This document shows, in pieces, positions 13,363-13,483 of a DNA stretch of 13,483 nt (positions are counted from its first letter, which is position 1; each line of letters starts with the position of its first letter). The translations under genes and the position numbers were made by a program. The notes beneath the pieces are model-generated. The model made no database searches. It worked only from the letters and a program-made list of their open reading frames with translations, and was not told the origin of the DNA. The stretch comes from Streptomyces sp. NRRL S-87 (GTDB lineage: Bacteria; Actinomycetota; Actinomycetes; Streptomycetales; Streptomycetaceae): positions 1 through 13,483 of the forward strand of contig NZ_JOGB01000099.1 in the NCBI RefSeq assembly GCF_000719335.1, in the 5' to 3' direction.

Positions 13363-13382
13363 GATCGCCCGGGACAAGTCCT
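13363..13382 (-). repeat. Right terminal inverted repeat
   Basis: GATCGCCCGGGACAAGTCCT, inverted match to 12268-12286. It lies three bases from the stop codon of the partial gene at the right edge. An adjoining small palindrome, CCTAGTCTAGG (13380-13390), spans the junction. Confidence 0.7.
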
Positions 13383-13385
13383 AGT

Positions 13386-13483
13386 CTAGGCGGTCGGGGT
13401 GGGTCCGGTGTCGAGGAACTCGCGGAGGGCGAACCCGACCAGGACGATCACGGCGGTCCAGATCACCACCATCATCGTCGGAT
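13386..13483 (-). CDS. Small membrane protein, C-terminal part
   Basis: An open frame enters from the right edge and ends at TAG (13386-13388 on the plus strand as CTA). The last 32 residues are PTMMVVIWTAVIVLVGFALR followed by EFLDTGPTPTA: one hydrophobic transmembrane segment and a short polar tail. ATG codons are present inside (at the MM), so it could be a very short complete protein, but a longer gene cut by the window edge is more likely. The family is not recognised. The stop lies three bases from the right inverted repeat, so the mobile segment sits directly against its 3' end. Confidence 0.55.
   Translation of the reverse strand, partial: PTMMVVIWTAVIVLVGFALREFLDTGPTPTA

Larger units (their letters stand above)
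12268..13382 (-). mobile_element. 1.1-kb IS-derived unit bounded by inverted repeats
   Basis: AGGACTTGTCCGGGCGATC at 12268-12286 is the reverse complement of GATCGCCCGGGACAAGTCCT at 13363-13382 except for one extra base, so 19 of 20 positions match in inverted orientation. Between them are a disrupted IS5-family transposase gene, whose 3' end runs into the left repeat, and an intact YxiG-like gene. The transposase start (12760) is over 600 bases from the right repeat, whereas in a plain IS it would be close. This suggests a non-autonomous derivative carrying a passenger gene. I see no clear target-site duplication. GC content is about 57-63% in three hand-counted 60-base stretches of the passenger gene, below the rest of the window. 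Confidence 0.55.

Noticed and set aside
1..13483. CRISPR array, tRNA, rRNA or replication origin
   Set aside because: No regularly spaced repeats with unique spacers, no tRNA cloverleaf and no rRNA-like sequence were seen on either strand.

Overview
The window is very GC-rich chromosomal DNA from an actinomycete, most likely a Streptomyces. The signs are GTG and TTG starts with AGGAGG-type ribosome binding sites, strong GC hairpins after stop codons, one rare TTA leucine codon, and typical families (HEAT-repeat MerR regulator, DUF7144 membrane protein, secreted M4 metallopeptidase). All calls were made by reading the sequence; no searches were run.

Left part (1-1837): the 3' end of a Gly/Asn/Asp/Thr-rich repetitive protein faces a small secreted protein (420-626, minus) across two hairpins, one with a perfect 25-bp stem. 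Next come a divergent non-coding stretch, a second small exported protein (955 onward) whose 3' end is unclear, and a small dimeric alpha/beta-barrel (ABM-like) protein at 1553-1837.

Regulatory pair (1931-3808): a 20-bp tandem duplication abuts a near-perfect 23-bp dyad that fills a 19-bp promoter spacer, the hallmark of MerR-type promoters. Behind it lie a HEAT-repeat protein (2026-2697) and a MerR-type regulator whose effector half is also HEAT repeats (2798-3808). This looks like an autoregulated two-gene unit.

Biosynthetic pair (3890-7297, minus): a PobA-like flavin aromatic hydroxylase, which carries the TTA codon and may be leaderless, lies upstream of an unusual fusion. The fusion joins an N-terminal VOC/extradiol-dioxygenase-like module through a pentapeptide-repeat linker to a COMT-type O-methyltransferase. 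Together they could hydroxylate an aromatic ring and then methylate, and possibly cleave, the resulting catechol.

Protease locus (7452-11342): a large secreted M4 (thermolysin-family) metallopeptidase with a C-terminal propeller-like domain is transcribed divergently from a LuxR-type HTH regulator with a PLD-like sensor region, its likely controller.

Right part (11701-13483): a DUF7144 four-helix membrane protein is followed by a 1.1-kb segment (12268-13382) bounded by near-perfect 19/20-bp inverted repeats. The segment holds a broken IS5-family transposase and a lower-GC YxiG-like gene, so it may be a non-autonomous IS derivative with a passenger gene. The window ends inside a small membrane protein gene.
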